From assembly GCA_014651175.1 (NCBI GenBank), contig BMWJ01000001.1, forward strand, positions 496,001 to 560,000: a stretch of 64,000 nt of DNA, given 5' to 3'. The notes under the pieces are model-generated. The model saw nothing but the letters and a program-made list of their open reading frames with translations, was not told where the DNA came from and did no database searches. The position numbers were made by a program, and so were the translations under genes. Within the stretch, counting starts at the first letter, position 1, and each line of letters starts with the position of its first letter. Source of the DNA: Streptomyces clavifer. Its GTDB lineage: Bacteria > Actinomycetota > Actinomycetes > Streptomycetales > Streptomycetaceae. Positions 24,689 to 34,354 of this stretch are shown one piece after another.

Positions 24689-27600
24689 GTGAGCTCCTCC
24701 TCCACCACCCGGAACAGCCCGCACCGCCAGACACGGCGGCGGGCCCCGGGTGCGTACCGGCTGGTGCGCACCCCGCCGGGCTCCGTGGAACCCCCTCTTC
24801 TGGACGCACCGCAACGTGCGGTGGTTGACCACCCGGGCGGTCCGCTGCTGGTTCTCGCCGGACCGGGCACGGGCAAGACCACGACACTCGTCGAGGCGGT
24901 CGCGGCGCGGGTGGCCGCGGGGACCGATCCGGCCCGGATCCTGGTCCTCACCTTCAGCCGCAAGGCGGCGGTCGAACTGCGCGACCGGATGGCGTCCCGG
25001 ATGGGCGGCACCCGCGGGCCGCAGGCCACCACCTTCCACTCGTACTGCTACGCCCTGGTCCGCGCCCACCAGGACGCCGACCTGTTCGCCGATCCGCTGC
25101 GCCTGCTCTCCGGACCCGAGCAGGACGTCACGGTCCGTGAACTGCTCGCCGGGCAGCTCGGCCTGGAGAAGGCGGGGCTCGCCCATGTCCGGTGGCCCGA
25201 CGAACTGCGGGCCTGTCTGACCACCCGGGGTTTCGCCGACGAGGTGCGTGCGGTGCTGGCCCGAAGCCGCGAACTGGGTCTCGGCCCGGACGCCCTCGCC
25301 GCGTTCGCCCGCCGCACCGGCCGGCCGGACTGGAGCGCCGCCGCGCAGTTCCTCGCCGAGTACCTGGACATCCTCGACGCCCAGGGCGTCCTGGACTACG
25401 CGGAGCTCGTCCACCGGGCGGTCCTGCTCGCCGAGCGGCCCGAGGTCTCGGCCCTGCTGGCCCGCAGTTACGACGCCGTGTTCGTCGACGAGTACCAGGA
25501 CACGGACCCGGCCCAGGTGCGGCTGCTGCACGCGCTGGCGGGCAACCGGGGGAGCGCCCCGGGCACCGGGGGCGGCCGGACGCTGATCGCCTTCGGCGAC
25601 CCCGACCAGTCGATCTACGCGTTCCGGGGCGCCGACGTGAACGGCATCCTCGACTTCCCCGACACCTTCCGCCGGGCCGACGGCGGGCCCGCCCCGGTCG
25701 GTGTCCTCACCACCTCGCGCCGCTCCGGCGCCCAGCTGCTCGCAGCCACCCGGCTGCTCACCCGCCGCATGCCGCTCACGCGCCTGCCCTCGGACAAGGT
25801 CCGCGCCCACCGGGAACTGGCCGCCGTGCGGGACGGCGGACACGTCGAGACGTACACCTATCCGACGGCCTCCACCGAGCTGGAGAACATCGCCGACCTG
25901 CTGCGGCGCGCACATCTGGAGGACGGTGTGCCGTGGCGGGACATGGCCGTCCTCGTACGCGCCGGCGGCCGATCGATTCCCGCCGTGCGCCGGGCGCTCA
26001 CCTCCGCGGGCGTACCGCTGGAGGTGGACGGGGACGATCTCCCGCTGCGTCATGAGCCGGCGGTCGCCCCGCTGCTGACCGCGCTGCGCACGGTCGCCAG
26101 GGCGGCTCTGGAGGGTGCCGCCGCGACTGACGGGGGCGACGGCGGCAGCGACGGCGACGGCGATCGGGACGGAGACGGCGACAGGGGCGGCGACGGCACC
26201 AGTGATCATGACGATGATGTGGTGTCCGTCCTCCTGAGCGGCGCGGACGCGGACGATGACGCGGACACGGCCTCCGACACGCCCGCGGATACGGCCTCCG
26301 ACGCGCCTGCTGATCCGGCCTCCGACACGCCCGTGGAGGCGGGCTCCGCCGCGGGCACGGACGGCGGATGGCTCGACAACGAGACCGCCCTCACCCTTCT
26401 CACCTCCCCCCTCGGTTCCATGGACGCCGCCGATCTGCGCCGTCTCGGCCGTGCGCTGCGCGACGAGGAGCGGGCCGCCGGCAATCGCGTACCGCCCCCC
26501 TCGGGGCAGCTGCTGGCCCGGGCGCTGGCCGAGCCCGAGCGGCTCGTCACACACGATCCGGCGTACGCCCGGGGCGCCCAGCGCCTCGGCGCACTCCTGC
26601 GGAAGGCCCGCGAGCTCCTCCAGGGCGGCGGCACCGCCGAGGAGGCCCTGTGGACCCTGTGGAACGGCACCCCCTGGCCGGGCCGGCTGGAACGTGCCGC
26701 GCTGCGCGGCGGCGCCGGTGGCCGGAACGCCGACCGGGACCTCGACGCCGTCTGCGCCCTCTTCGAGGCCGCGGCCCGGGCGGAGGAGCGCACCGGGGGA
26801 CGTGGCGCACTCAACTTCCTGGAAGAGGTCGACGCCCAGGACATCGCCGCCGACACCCTCTCCCGGCGCCATGTGCGCCCCGACGCCGTGCGCCTGATGA
26901 CGGCCCACCGTTCCAAGGGGCTGGAGTGGCGTCTGGTCGTCGTCGCGGGGGTGCAGGAGGGCCTCTGGCCCGACCTGCGCCGCCGCGGCTCGCTGCTGGA
27001 GGCGGACCGGATCGGGCGCGACGGGCTTGCCGAACCCCTCACCCCGGGGGCGCTCCTGGCCGAGGAGCGCCGCCTCTTCTACGTCGCGGCGACCCGCGCC
27101 CGTGAACGTCTCGTCGTCACCGCGGTCAAGGCCCCCGCGGACGACGGCGACCAGCCGTCCCGCTTCCTCGGTGAACTCGGGGCCGAACCCCGCGACGTCA
27201 CCGGCCGGCCACGGCGCCCCCTGGCCGTCGCCGCGCTCGTCGCCGAACTCAGGGCGACGACCGTCGACCCCGCCGCCTCGGCCGCCCTGCGCGACGCGGC
27301 CGCCCACCGGCTCGCGCGCCTCGCCGCGCTCACCGACGACGAGGGCCATCCGCTCGTTCCCGCGGCCCATCCGTACCGCTGGTGGGGACTCGACGAACCG
27401 ACCCGCTCCGAGATCCCGCTGCGCGACCGGGACCACCCCGTCGCGCTCTCCGGGAGCGCGCTCGACCAGCTCGCCAACACCTGCGCCCTCCAGTGGTTCC
27501 TGGGCCGCGAGGTGAAGGCCGACGCCCCGGCCACGGCCGCGCAGGGCTTCGGCAACGTGGTCCACGTACTGGCCGACGAGGTGGCCTCCGGACGCACCGC

Positions 27601-28240
27601 CGCCGATCTCGACGTCCTGATGGAGCGCCTGGACTCCGTGTGGAACGGCCTCGTCTTCGACGCCCCGTGGAAGTCCCGGCAGGAGAAGGACCAGGCGCGC
27701 GCCGCCCTGGAACGCTTCCTGCGCTGGCACGTCATGGACCGGGCCGGACGCACCCCCGCCGCCAGTGAGCACGACTTCGACGTGACCCTCGAAGCGGGCG
27801 AGTACGCCGTGCGCATCCGGGGGTCCATGGACCGGGTCGAGCAGGACACCGAGGGCCGGGCGTACGTCGTCGACTTCAAGACCGGGAAGGGGGCGCCCAC
27901 CAAGGACGAGGTGGCCGCGCACCCCCAGCTCGCCGTGTACCAGCTGGCGGTCAGGGAGGGGGCCGTCGACGAGGTCTTCGACGGCCGGCGTCCCGATTCA
28001 GGCGGCGCCGAACTCGTACAGCTGCGCCAGCCGGCCCCGAAGAAGGAGGGCGGCGACGCCCTGCCCAAGGTGCAGGCCCAGGAACCGCTGTCCGGGGAGT
28101 GGGTCTCCGGGCTGCTCGCGACGGCGGCCGGCCGTGTCCTGGACGAACGCTTCACCCCCACGACCGGCCAGCACTGCGCCCACTGCACCTTCCGGGCCTC
28201 GTGCAGCGCACAGCCCGAGGGTCGGCAGGTCATCGAGTGA
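24689..28240 (+). CDS. adnA: AdnA-like ATP-dependent DNA helicase-nuclease
   Basis: 1183 residues from the GTG at 24689 (the frame is open to 24566, but that part is repeat-like). It has a UvrD-type motor: Walker A GPGTGKT (58-64), VFVDEYQDTD, GDPDQSIYAFRGAD, TAHRSKGLEW and VAATRARERL. A RecB-type nuclease follows: GNVVHVLADEV, GSMDRVEQ, VVDFKTGK, HPQLAVYQLA. A cysteine in NTCALQWF and CAHC plus a later Cys (CTFRASC) resemble the 4Fe-4S cage of AddB-type nucleases. With its partner downstream it should form the AdnAB complex that resects double-strand breaks. Residues about 480-555 are an Asp/Gly/Ala-rich low-complexity insert. The symbol rests on motifs plus order. Confidence 0.85.
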   Translation: MSSSSTTRNSPHRQTRRRAPGAYRLVRTPPGSVEPPLLDAPQRAVVDHPGGPLLVLAGPGTGKTTTLVEAVAARVAAGTDPARILVLTFSRKAAVELRDRMASRMGGTRGPQATTFHSYCYALVRAHQDADLFADPLRLLSGPEQDVTVRELLAGQLGLEKAGLAHVRWPDELRACLTTRGFADEVRAVLARSRELGLGPDALAAFARRTGRPDWSAAAQFLAEYLDILDAQGVLDYAELVHRAVLLAERPEVSALLARSYDAVFVDEYQDTDPAQVRLLHALAGNRGSAPGTGGGRTLIAFGDPDQSIYAFRGADVNGILDFPDTFRRADGGPAPVGVLTTSRRSGAQLLAATRLLTRRMPLTRLPSDKVRAHRELAAVRDGGHVETYTYPTASTELENIADLLRRAHLEDGVPWRDMAVLVRAGGRSIPAVRRALTSAGVPLEVDGDDLPLRHEPAVAPLLTALRTVARAALEGAAATDGGDGGSDGDGDRDGDGDRGGDGTSDHDDDVVSVLLSGADADDDADTASDTPADTASDAPADPASDTPVEAGSAAGTDGGWLDNETALTLLTSPLGSMDAADLRRLGRALRDEERAAGNRVPPPSGQLLARALAEPERLVTHDPAYARGAQRLGALLRKARELLQGGGTAEEALWTLWNGTPWPGRLERAALRGGAGGRNADRDLDAVCALFEAAARAEERTGGRGALNFLEEVDAQDIAADTLSRRHVRPDAVRLMTAHRSKGLEWRLVVVAGVQEGLWPDLRRRGSLLEADRIGRDGLAEPLTPGALLAEERRLFYVAATRARERLVVTAVKAPADDGDQPSRFLGELGAEPRDVTGRPRRPLAVAALVAELRATTVDPAASAALRDAAAHRLARLAALTDDEGHPLVPAAHPYRWWGLDEPTRSEIPLRDRDHPVALSGSALDQLANTCALQWFLGREVKADAPATAAQGFGNVVHVLADEVASGRTAADLDVLMERLDSVWNGLVFDAPWKSRQEKDQARAALERFLRWHVMDRAGRTPAASEHDFDVTLEAGEYAVRIRGSMDRVEQDTEGRAYVVDFKTGKGAPTKDEVAAHPQLAVYQLAVREGAVDEVFDGRRPDSGGAELVQLRQPAPKKEGGDALPKVQAQEPLSGEWVSGLLATAAGRVLDERFTPTTGQHCAHCTFRASCSAQPEGRQVIE

Positions 28241-28335
28241 CGTCCCGCACGTCCCACCCGGTGAGCTGCCCGGACAGGCCCCGGTGACGTCCGGACGGGA
28301 CGGCTCTGTCGGTCCCTCCGGTTAGCCTCTGTGGA

Positions 28336-31300
28336 GTGTCCCCGCGTATCACCGACCCCGAGCAGCTCAAGGAGCTCCTGGGGATCCCCTTCACCCCGGA
28401 GCAGACGGCCTGCATCATCGCGCCGCCCGCCCCGCAGGTGATCGTGGCCGGAGCCGGCTCAGGGAAGACCACGGTGATGGCCGCCCGGGTGGTCTGGCTG
28501 GTCGGTACCGGGCAGGTCGCCCCGGAGCAGGTCCTCGGCCTGACGTTCACGAACAAGGCGGCGGGCGAGCTCTCCGAGCGGGTCCGCAGGGCCCTCGTCG
28601 CGGCCGGGGTCACCGACCCCGACGTCATCGACCCGGACAACCCCCCGGGCGAACCCAGCATCTCCACGTACCACGCCTTCGCCGGCCGCCTGCTCACCGA
28701 CCACGGTCTGCGGATCGGGCTCGAACCCACCACCCGCCTGCTCGCCGACGCCACCCGCTACCAGCTCGCCGCCCGGGTGCTGCGCGAGGCCCCCGGCCCC
28801 TACCCCGCGCTGACCAGGTCCTTCCCCACCCTTGTCAGCGACCTCCTGGCCCTGGACGCCGAGCTCGCCGAACACCTCGTACGGCCCGAACAACTGGCGG
28901 AGTACGACACCGAGCTCCTGCGCACACTCGAAACGGCCCGACTGACCAACGCCGAGCTGCGCACGATTCCCGAGACGGCCCGGGCCCGCCGCGAGCTCCT
29001 CGAGCTGACCCGGCGCTACCGCGCGGCCAAGCGCAGCCGCGACCTCCTCGACTTCGGCGACCAGATCGCCCTCTCGGCGGAGCTGGCCCTCACCCGGCCC
29101 GAGGTCGGCGCCGTCCTGCGCGACGAATTCCGGGTGGTCCTGCTCGACGAGTACCAGGACACGTCCGTGGCCCAGCGCCTCCTCCTCGCCGCGCTCTTCG
29201 GCGGTTCGGGCGAGGGCACGGCAGGTCACGCCGTCACCGCCGTCGGCGACCCGTGCCAGGCCATCTACGGCTGGCGCGGCGCCTCCGTCGCCAACCTCGA
29301 CGACTTCCCCCACCACTTCCCGCACGCCGACGGCACGCCGGCCACCCGGTACTCCCTCAGCGAGAACCGCCGCAGCGGCGGACGCCTCCTCCACCTCGCC
29401 AACGGTCTCGCCGACCCCCTGCGCGCCATGCACGAGGGAGTCGAGGCCCTGCGCCCCGCGCCCGGCGCCGAGCGGGACGGCATGGTCCGGTGCGCCCTGC
29501 TGCGGACGCACGCCGAGGAGATCGACTGGCTCGGCGACTCGCTCGCCCACCTCGTGCGGACCGGCACCGCACCCGGGGAGATCGCCGTCCTGTGCCGGAC
29601 CGCCGGGGACTTCCCCCGGATCCAGGCCGCCCTCGTCGCCCGGGACATCCCGGTGGAGGTCGTCGGCCTGTCCGGACTGCTGCACCTCCCGGAGGTCGCC
29701 GACCTCGTCGCGGTCTGCGAAGTGCTGCAGGACCCCGGGGCCAACGCCTCCCTGGTCCGGCTGCTGACCGGTCCGCGCTGGCGGATCGGCCCCCGGGACC
29801 TCGCCCTCCTGGGGCGGCGCGCCCGCCTCCTCGTCCACCGGGCCTCGCACGGCGACGACGACTTCGACCCCGACCGCCGCCTCGCCGAAGCCGTCGAAGG
29901 CATCGACCCGGCCGAGGTCATCTCGCTCGCCGACGCCCTCGACACCTTCCTGGAGTCCGGGGGCGCAGAAGACGACCGGCTGCCGTTCTCCGCCGAGGCC
30001 CGTGTCCGCTTCGCCCGCCTCGCCACCGAGCTCCGGGACCTGCGCCGGTCGCTGGCCGACCCGCTCATGGACGTGCTGCACCGCGTCCTCGCCACCACCG
30101 GCCTCGAAGTGGAACTCTCCGCGTCGCCGCACGCCCTGGCAGCCCGCCGCCGCGAGACCCTCGCCAACTTCCTGGACGTCGCGGCGGGCTTCGCCGCGGT
30201 GGACGGCGAAGCGTCCCTGCTCGCCTTCCTCGGCTTCCTGCGCACCGCCGCGCAGTACGAGAAGGGACTGGACAACGCCCTCCCCGGCGGCGAGAACACC
30301 GTCAAGGTCCTCACCGCGCACAAGTCCAAGGGTCTGGAATGGGACGTCGTCGCCGTGCCGGGGCTGGTCACCGGCCAGTTCCCCAGCGGCCGGTCCCGGG
30401 ACGCCTGGACCTCGCAGTCCAAGGTGCTGCCGCACGCCCTGCGCGGTGACACGGCAACCCTCCCGGTCGTCCACTCCTGGGACGCCAAGGGCCTCAAGGC
30501 CTTCAAGGACGAGATGAAGGCGCACCAGCACACCGAGGAGCTCCGCCTCGGCTACGTGACCTTCACCCGCCCCCGCAGCCTGCTCCTCGGCTCCGGCCAC
30601 TGGTGGGGCCCCTCCCAGAAGAAGACCCGCGGCCCGTCCGCCTTCCTGGACGCGCTGTACGAGCACTGCGCGGCCGGACACGGGGAGATCGAGGTCTGGG
30701 CGGACGAACCCGGCGAGGACGAGGAGAACCCGGCACTCCAGGAGGACGACGCGGACCAGGCCTGGCCGCTCCCGCTCGACAGCACGGCCATGGCCCGCCG
30801 CCGCGCCGCGAGGGACACGGTGCTCGCCCACCTGGAGGCCCTGGCGGCCACGCCCGTGCCGGACCTGTACGACGTCGCGCCGGCGCACGACGAGGAACCC
30901 CCGTACGACGACGCTGCGTACGAGGAACCCCCGTACGACGACGCTGCGTACGGCGAGGAACCTCCGTACGACGAGGAGCCCCCGTACGAGGAGTCGCCGT
31001 ACGCAGAGGCCGACGAGCACCGCCCCGGCCACTTCCCGGACGGTGGGCCCTCCCGTCCGCGGGTCCCCGCCCCGCACGTTCCCGCAGCCCGGGCACCCGC
31101 GGACGCCGGCCTGACGCCGGAGGAGTCACGCGCCCTGGCCTCCTGGGACCGGGACCTCGACGCCCTCGCCGGTGAGCTGCGCCGGGCCCGTGCGACCGTG
31201 CGCGACGTCCTCGTACCGGCTTCGCTCTCCGCCACCCAGCTGCTGCACCTCGCCGACGATCCGGAGGGCTTCGCCCGGGAGCTGGCCCGCCCCATGCCCC

Positions 31301-31812
31301 GGCCCCCGCAGCCCGCGGCCCGCCGGGGGACACGCTTCCACGCCTGGGTGGAGTCCCGGTTCGAGGAGCTGCCGCTGCCCCTGCTCGGCCCGGACGAACT
31401 CCCCGGGGGCGACGAGAACGACGCGGAGATCGCCGACGAACGCGACCTCGCAGAACTCAAGGAGGCCTTCGAGCGCACCGCGTACGCCCGCCGCACTCCG
31501 TACCGCGTCGAGACGCCGTTCCAGATCACGCTGGCCGGCCGGGTGATCCGTGGCCGGATCGACGCGGTGTACCGCACGGGCGACACCTACGAGATCGTCG
31601 ACTGGAAGACCTCCAGGCACCGCACCGCCGACCCGCTCCAGCTCGCCGTCTACCGTCTGGCCTGGGCGGAACTGCACGATCTGCCGCTGGAGGCCGTCAC
31701 CGCGACCTTCCTCTACGTCCGCACGGGGGAGACCGCCCGACCCACCGCTCTGCCGGGCCGGACAGAGCTGGAAAAGCTTCTGCTGGACGAGCCACCTGCG
31801 CAGGGCCGATAG
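28336..31812 (+). CDS. adnB: AdnB-like ATP-dependent DNA helicase-nuclease
   Basis: 1158 residues from GTG. The UvrD-type motor has GAGSGKT (39-45), VLLDEYQDTS, GDPCQAIYGWRGAS, TAHKSKGLEWDVV and YVTFTRPRSLLLG. The C-terminal nuclease has RGTRFHAWVE, GRIDAVYRT, IVDWKTSRH and QLAVYRLAW, so both subunits keep nuclease residues, as in mycobacterial AdnAB; here there is no cysteine cage. Between motor and nuclease, residues about 850-900 are a repeat of acidic Tyr/Pro units (EEPPYDDAAY). The gap of 95 bp after adnA contains no hairpin, so the pair is probably one operon. The start lacks a clear ribosome site. Confidence 0.85.
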   Translation: MSPRITDPEQLKELLGIPFTPEQTACIIAPPAPQVIVAGAGSGKTTVMAARVVWLVGTGQVAPEQVLGLTFTNKAAGELSERVRRALVAAGVTDPDVIDPDNPPGEPSISTYHAFAGRLLTDHGLRIGLEPTTRLLADATRYQLAARVLREAPGPYPALTRSFPTLVSDLLALDAELAEHLVRPEQLAEYDTELLRTLETARLTNAELRTIPETARARRELLELTRRYRAAKRSRDLLDFGDQIALSAELALTRPEVGAVLRDEFRVVLLDEYQDTSVAQRLLLAALFGGSGEGTAGHAVTAVGDPCQAIYGWRGASVANLDDFPHHFPHADGTPATRYSLSENRRSGGRLLHLANGLADPLRAMHEGVEALRPAPGAERDGMVRCALLRTHAEEIDWLGDSLAHLVRTGTAPGEIAVLCRTAGDFPRIQAALVARDIPVEVVGLSGLLHLPEVADLVAVCEVLQDPGANASLVRLLTGPRWRIGPRDLALLGRRARLLVHRASHGDDDFDPDRRLAEAVEGIDPAEVISLADALDTFLESGGAEDDRLPFSAEARVRFARLATELRDLRRSLADPLMDVLHRVLATTGLEVELSASPHALAARRRETLANFLDVAAGFAAVDGEASLLAFLGFLRTAAQYEKGLDNALPGGENTVKVLTAHKSKGLEWDVVAVPGLVTGQFPSGRSRDAWTSQSKVLPHALRGDTATLPVVHSWDAKGLKAFKDEMKAHQHTEELRLGYVTFTRPRSLLLGSGHWWGPSQKKTRGPSAFLDALYEHCAAGHGEIEVWADEPGEDEENPALQEDDADQAWPLPLDSTAMARRRAARDTVLAHLEALAATPVPDLYDVAPAHDEEPPYDDAAYEEPPYDDAAYGEEPPYDEEPPYEESPYAEADEHRPGHFPDGGPSRPRVPAPHVPAARAPADAGLTPEESRALASWDRDLDALAGELRRARATVRDVLVPASLSATQLLHLADDPEGFARELARPMPRPPQPAARRGTRFHAWVESRFEELPLPLLGPDELPGGDENDAEIADERDLAELKEAFERTAYARRTPYRVETPFQITLAGRVIRGRIDAVYRTGDTYEIVDWKTSRHRTADPLQLAVYRLAWAELHDLPLEAVTATFLYVRTGETARPTALPGRTELEKLLLDEPPAQGR
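30891..30950 (+). repeat. Perfect 30-bp tandem duplication within adnB
   Basis: Units 30891-30920 and 30921-30950 are identical and in frame, each coding for a ten-residue EEPPYDDAAY block; related partial units continue to about 31010. The number of units could vary between strains without shifting the frame. Confidence 0.9.
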
Positions 31813-31822
31813 GCTCAGGAGT

Positions 31823-33217
31823 ATGAGCGACACCCCGGACAGCGCCGTCCGTACGTACACCGAGCAGCACCGCGCGGCTTTTCTCGACGACCTCGCCGAG
31901 TGGCTGCGCATCCCGTCCGTATCCGCTCAGCCGGAGCACGACGGGGACGTACGGCGCAGTGCCGAGTGGCTGTCCGCCAAGCTCGCCGAGACCGGGTTCC
32001 CGGTCACCGAGATCTGGTCCACGCCCGGTGCCCCGGCGGTCTTCGCCGAGTGGCCGTCCGACGATCCGGACGCACCGGTCGTCCTCGTCTACGGCCACCA
32101 CGACGTGCAGCCCGCGGCCCGCGAGGACGGCTGGGACACCGACCCCTTCGAACCGGTGATCCGCGACGGCCGGATGTACGGACGCGGTGCGGCCGACGAC
32201 AAGGGCCAGGTGTTCTTCCACACGCTGGGCGTCCGGGCACACCTCGCCGCCACCGGCCGCAGCACCCCGGCCGTGCACCTCAAGCTCCTCGTCGAGGGCG
32301 AGGAGGAGTCCGGCTCGCCGCACTTCCGCGCACTGGCCGAACAGCGCGCCGCGCGCCTCGCCGCAGACGTGGTGATCGTCTCCGACACCGGTATGTGGGA
32401 CGAGGACACCCCGACCGTCTGCACCGGCATGCGCGGTCTCGCCGAATGCGAGATCGAGCTGCACGGCCCCGGCCAGGACATCCACTCCGGATCGTTCGGC
32501 GGCGCCGTCCCGAATCCCGCGACGGCCCTCGCCCGCCTCGTCGCCGCGCTCCACGACGCGGAGGGAAGGGTCACGGTCCCCGGCTTCTACGACGGTGTGG
32601 CCGAACTCACCGGAACCGAGCGGGCCCTCTTCGCCGAGCTGCCCTTCGACGAGGACGCCTGGTTGCGCACCGCCGCCTCGCGGGCCACCGCGGGCGAGGC
32701 GGGCTACTCCACGCTGGAGCGCGTCTGGGCCCGTCCCACCGCCGAGGTCAACGGCATCGGCGGCGGCTACCAGGGCGCGGGCAGCAAGACGGTCATCCCC
32801 TCGTCCGCTCTGGTCAAGCTGAGTTTCCGGCTGGTCGCAGGCCAGGACCCCGACCGGGTCCAGGACGCGGTCAGGACCTGGGCCGAGGCACAGGTCCCGG
32901 CCGGTATCCGCCACCGGATCACCTTCGCCCCCGCCACCCGCCCCTGTCTGACCCCGCTGGACCACCCCGCCCTCCAGGCAGTGGCCCGCGCCATGGGCAA
33001 GGCCTTCGAGAAGAAGGTCCTCTTCACCCGTGAAGGAGGCTCGGGGCCCGCCGCGGACCTGCAGGACGTACTCGGCGCACCGGTCCTCTTCCTGGGCATC
33101 TCCGTACCGTCCGACGGCTGGCACGGCCCCAACGAGAAGGTCGAGCTCGACCTCCTCCTCAAGGGCGTGGAGACGACCGCCCATCTGTGGGGCGAGCTGG
33201 CCGCAGTACCGCGCTGA
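31823..33217 (+). CDS. M20-family dipeptidase/carboxypeptidase
   Basis: 464 residues from the ATG at 31823, eleven bases after the adnB stop, with AGGAG directly before it. The metal and catalytic motifs of family M20 are present: YGHHDVQP (zinc His and catalytic Asp), GRGAADDKG (bridging Asp), GEEESGS (general-base Glu), DTGMW, and the late His in GWHGPNEKVE. The dimerisation domain includes GPGQDIHSGSFGG. It is a cytoplasmic di-zinc peptidase, probably a dipeptidase of broad substrate range. Location after adnB suggests cotranscription, though no functional link to DNA repair is evident. Confidence 0.9.
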   Translation: MSDTPDSAVRTYTEQHRAAFLDDLAEWLRIPSVSAQPEHDGDVRRSAEWLSAKLAETGFPVTEIWSTPGAPAVFAEWPSDDPDAPVVLVYGHHDVQPAAREDGWDTDPFEPVIRDGRMYGRGAADDKGQVFFHTLGVRAHLAATGRSTPAVHLKLLVEGEEESGSPHFRALAEQRAARLAADVVIVSDTGMWDEDTPTVCTGMRGLAECEIELHGPGQDIHSGSFGGAVPNPATALARLVAALHDAEGRVTVPGFYDGVAELTGTERALFAELPFDEDAWLRTAASRATAGEAGYSTLERVWARPTAEVNGIGGGYQGAGSKTVIPSSALVKLSFRLVAGQDPDRVQDAVRTWAEAQVPAGIRHRITFAPATRPCLTPLDHPALQAVARAMGKAFEKKVLFTREGGSGPAADLQDVLGAPVLFLGISVPSDGWHGPNEKVELDLLLKGVETTAHLWGELAAVPR

Positions 33218-33263
33218 ATCCTCTGAACACCCGATCCGTCCCCCGGGGGAGTGGGAAGCACTT

Positions 33264-34211
33264 GTGAGCACCTTCGACAACGCCACCGCAGACCGTCCGA
33301 TCGGTCTCACCGCGCCCAGCGGCATCGACCGCGCCGCGCACCACCGGCTCGACGAGGCCTGGCTCGCCGCGGCCTGGAGCCACCCGACCACCAGAGTCTT
33401 CGTCGTCTCGGGCGGCCAGGCGCTCCTCGACGACACCCCCGACGGGGGCACCGAGCTCGTCATGACGCCGTCCTTCGAGGCGCCGCTCACCGAGACCCAC
33501 CGCTACTTCCTCGGTACCGACGAGGACGGCGTGTGCTACTTCGCGCTGCAGAAGGACACCCTCCCCGGCCGCATGGACCAGTCCGCGCGACCCGCCGGAC
33601 TGCGTGAGGCCGGGCTTCTCCTCGGCCCTCGCGACGCCGGACTGATGGTGCACGCGGTGGCCCTGGAGAACTGGCAGCGGCTGCACCGCTTCTGCTCCCG
33701 CTGCGGCGAACGCACCGTCATCGCGGCGGCCGGTCACATCCGCCGCTGCCAGGCCTGTGGCGCCGAGCACTACCCGCGGACCGACCCCGCGGTGATCATG
33801 CTGGTCACGGACGACCAGGACCGCGCGTTGCTGGGGCGCCAGGTCCACTGGCCGGAGGGCCGCTTCTCGACGCTCGCCGGCTTCGTCGAGCCCGGCGAGT
33901 CGATCGAGCAGTCGGTGGCCCGCGAGGTGTTCGAGGAGGCCGGCGTCACCGTCGGCGAGGTCGAGTACATCGCCAGCCAGCCCTGGCCGTTCCCCTCCAG
34001 CCTGATGCTCGGGTTCATGGCGCGCGCCACGTCCTCGGAGATCAACGTCGACGGCGAGGAGATCGAGGAGGCCCGCTGGTTCTCCCGCGAGGACCTGTCG
34101 GCGGCCTTCGAGTCGGGCGAGGTGCTGCCCCCGTTCGGCGTGTCGATCGCGGCACGCCTCATCGAGCTCTGGTACGGCAAGCCGCTTCCCAGGCCGGGCA
34201 GCTTCGGCTGA
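33264..34211 (+). CDS. nudC: NudC: NAD+ diphosphatase
   Basis: 315 residues from the GTG at 33264. A zinc ribbon (CSRC and CQAC, about residues 144-165) precedes the Nudix box GFVEPGESIEQSVAREVFEEAGV cut here to its key parts (GE-x-REVFEE). The NudC-specific SQPWPFPSSLM follows it. NudC hydrolyses NAD(H) to NMN and AMP and removes NAD caps from RNA 5' ends. In M. tuberculosis nudC lies in the same neighbourhood between adnB and uvrD2, so the place agrees with the call. It starts 46 bp after the peptidase stop. Confidence 0.93.
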   Translation: MSTFDNATADRPIGLTAPSGIDRAAHHRLDEAWLAAAWSHPTTRVFVVSGGQALLDDTPDGGTELVMTPSFEAPLTETHRYFLGTDEDGVCYFALQKDTLPGRMDQSARPAGLREAGLLLGPRDAGLMVHAVALENWQRLHRFCSRCGERTVIAAAGHIRRCQACGAEHYPRTDPAVIMLVTDDQDRALLGRQVHWPEGRFSTLAGFVEPGESIEQSVAREVFEEAGVTVGEVEYIASQPWPFPSSLMLGFMARATSSEINVDGEEIEEARWFSREDLSAAFESGEVLPPFGVSIAARLIELWYGKPLPRPGSFG

Positions 34212-34354
34212 CGACTCGGGGTGGTGCCGGTGCGGGTGGTGCGGGTGGTGCGGGCGAGCGGTGCGTGTGCGCGCGCTGCGGACGGTGCCGGGTGCGGTCC
34301 CGGAGGTCACCCGGCCGGGTCCGTGCCCCGCACGGCTCTGTAGAGTCCGCGGTC

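Noticed and set aside
23789-27922. A 1377-codon open frame on the minus strand opposite adnA
   Set aside because: It is the antisense of a strongly supported helicase-nuclease. Its translation is Gly/Arg/Val/His-rich with no domain, as expected from GC-rich codon bias.
34211-34262. GTGCGGGTG repeats after nudC
   Set aside because: A short, imperfect, low-complexity run that falls in a gap; no sign that it does anything.
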